From Amorphochlora amoebiformis (lineage: Eukaryota > Cercozoa > Chlorarachniophyceae): DNA of 64,000 nt. A program made the translations under genes and the position numbers. Where the stretch lies: the NCBI GenBank assembly GCA_054601695.1, contig BAAHQB010000404.1, forward strand, positions 61,620 through 125,619, given 5' to 3'. The notes under the pieces were generated by a model. It made no database searches, was not told the DNA's origin, and was given only the letters and a program-made list of their open reading frames with translations. Shown here piece after piece: positions 49,134 to 64,000 of the stretch; the first letter of the stretch is position 1, and each line of letters begins with the position of its first letter.

Positions 49134-49821
49134 GCAGGTATATATATATATACATATATATATACATATGTATATATATATATATATATATAAGGAAAGT
49201 TTAGCGGGAAAAAGAGGGGAATGGTAGAGAGAGAGAGAGGAAGATGAAAAGAGAGGGAGAAGAGAGGGAAATGAGAACAGAGAGAAGAGAGAGAGAGGAG
49301 AGAGGAGAGATGAGAGAGAGGAGAGAGGAGAGATGAGAGAGAGGAGAGAGGAGAGAGGAGAGATGAGAGAGAGGAGAGAGGAGAGATGGGGGAGAGAGAG
49401 AGCAGAGATGAGAGAGAGGAGAGAGGAGAGAGGAGAGCAGAGATGAGAGAGAGGAGAGAGGAGAGAGGAGAGATGAGAGAGAGGAGAGAGGAGAGAGAGG
49501 AGAGAGGAGAGAGGAGAGATGAGAGAGAGGAGAGATGAGAGAGAGGAGAGAGGAGAGATGAGAGAGAGCAGACTGAGAGGGAAGAGGGAAGAGAGGGGAA
49601 CGTAGAAAGAGTGAGAGATAGAAAGAGAGGAAGAAGAAAGGAGAGGGAGAAGAGAGGGAAATGAGAAAAGAGAGAGGAGAGAGAAGAGAGGAGAGAGGTG
49701 AAAGGTAGTTGGGAAGAGGGATAGGGTTGGAGTTGAGAGTTTTTGGACAAAAACAAAAACCGAGTAAAAACGCGGCCCCAGAGGAGAAGGATCGGCTTTG
49801 CTGGTTGGACTGATATGTATG

Positions 49822-49886
<65 letters not shown>

Positions 49887-50018
49887 GTATATATATATAT
49901 ACATATACATGTATACACATATATAATATATGTACATGTATATATATACATACATATATATATATATATATGTGTGTATATATATTTATATATATACACA
50001 TATTCGTTAACATGTATA

Positions 50019-50045
<27 letters not shown>
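48825..50045. other. Spacer between genes D and E: GA tracts, AT repeats, one unplaced coding-like island
   Basis: (GAGAGG)n at 48860-48970 and 49200-49700 with (AT)n between and after. At 49743-49815 a GC-richer island is open on both strands (plus [17 protein letters not shown]; minus [17 protein letters not shown] after a CAG acceptor). I could not attach it to D or E. Confidence 0.5.
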
Positions 50046-50049
<4 letters not shown>

Positions 50050-50117
50050 GATCAAAGCATATGCCCTCCTTTTGTGAGTAGCGGAGTCTTTTTATCCGCA
50101 GTCTCAACTCTCTCATG

Positions 50118-50180
<63 letters not shown>

Positions 50181-50190
50181 GATATATATA

Positions 50191-50268
<78 letters not shown>

Positions 50269-50389
50269 ATACACGTACAATATATACATATTCATATACA
50301 TTTATATATATTTACTGACTTTGTACAAAGAAATCAAAGCAAATTTCCTCTTTCGTGAGTGGCTGAGTCTTTTTACCCACTCTCTCACG

Positions 50390-50395
<6 letters not shown>
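50050..50395 (-). pseudogene. Two ghost copies of the terminal exon of gene E
   Basis: 50318-50395 retains ICFDFFVQSQ and a stop (TAA) but lacks the acceptor and first 14 codons. 50052-50125 is more decayed. Each is bounded by (AT)n. Confidence 0.8.
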
Positions 50396-50433
<38 letters not shown>

Positions 50434-50467
50434 GTCTATACATATTCATATATATATTTATATGTTT

Positions 50468-59568
<9,101 letters not shown>

Positions 59569-59961
59569 TTTTTCTCGGCTCCGTCAAAAGGGGATGATGG
59601 AAAATTTCCGAAAAGGAGGGGGGGCGTGTCCCAGGAAAAGGAGAAAAGGAAAGGGTTGTATCGGTTGCGTTTCCACTGTGGATTATAAAATTAGCCTCAG
59701 CATTGGGCTCCGTGGGCTCCGAGGCGAATTAATAGTTTCGCCTATACTACCGGATAGTACCGGGGCAACCGGAGCAACTGAGCGTGACATTTTCATTTCG
59801 TCACACGACCGAGACACTTATGACACGTGTTCTCCACTCCACCGTATCCATCCCCCCCCTCCGTACCCCTCTCTCCCTCGACCCTCCCCCTCGTATCCCT
59901 TTCTTCCCTGTATAGGACAGAATTTTGCACACCCGAATTTTTAATTTTTCGGGGGTTTGGG
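59569..59961. promoter_or_regulatory. Shared spacer between divergent genes E and F
   Basis: About 390 bp of GC-richer, non-repetitive DNA between the two tentative start codons, with C-rich runs (59840-59900) and a stretch (59740-59820) resembling the dispersed GTGTGAC element. No clear core promoter motif. Antisense frames crossing it are open but unsupported. Confidence 0.4.

Positions 59962-64000
<4,039 letters not shown>

Overview
The window is nuclear DNA from a eukaryote, very probably a unicellular one. There are no prokaryotic gene features. Genes are split into many tiny exons (10-100 bp is usual) by introns of 41 bp to more than 2 kb that consist mostly of (AT)n microsatellite, purine or pyrimidine tracts and telomere-type TTAGGG/CCCTAA repeats. 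Splice sites are ordinary GT-AG. TAA, TAG and TGA all act as stops. TTAGGG arrays and low-complexity acidic exons would fit an alveolate (a coccidian-type apicomplexan is my guess), but the sequence does not prove the taxon.

I rebuilt gene models by hand, by finding non-repetitive islands, reading them on both strands, and asking that exons join at GT...AG with one continuous reading frame. Layout: (A) a short-intron Ser/Arg-rich hypothetical gene, minus strand, 1314 to about 2122; (B) COX19, a twin-CX9C mitochondrial protein, minus strand, 3909-9207, six exons, 96 aa, complete; (C) a full-length aldo/keto-reductase-like protein, plus strand, 11181-25412, 19 exons, 310 aa, with most catalytic residues replaced; (D) a giant acidic, coiled-coil and low-complexity protein, minus strand, 25955-48824, about 40 exons and about 1,340 aa; (E) an unrecognised helical protein, minus strand, 50468 to about 59568; (F) the start of a multi-pass membrane protein, plus strand, 59962 to beyond the right edge. 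B and C are divergent, C and D convergent, E and F divergent. I see no functional link between neighbours.

Two patterns deserve most attention. First, almost every gene carries extra, often truncated or decayed copies of its own exons inside the adjacent introns ('ghost exons'). The strongest case is COX19 exon 4, present six times in a row in a 95-bp repeat, each copy keeping its acceptor and donor. Second, telomere-type repeats lie in introns of genes C, D, E and F and often form the splice sites themselves (CCCTAAG|, CCCTCAG|, |GTAGGGTTAGGG).

Exon coordinates come from manual reading. Frame continuity over 19 exons (C) and 6 exons (B) is strong internal evidence. D has three unresolved junctions and E a tentative 5' end. 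Stretches not listed are (AT)n-rich intron or spacer in which I see nothing else.
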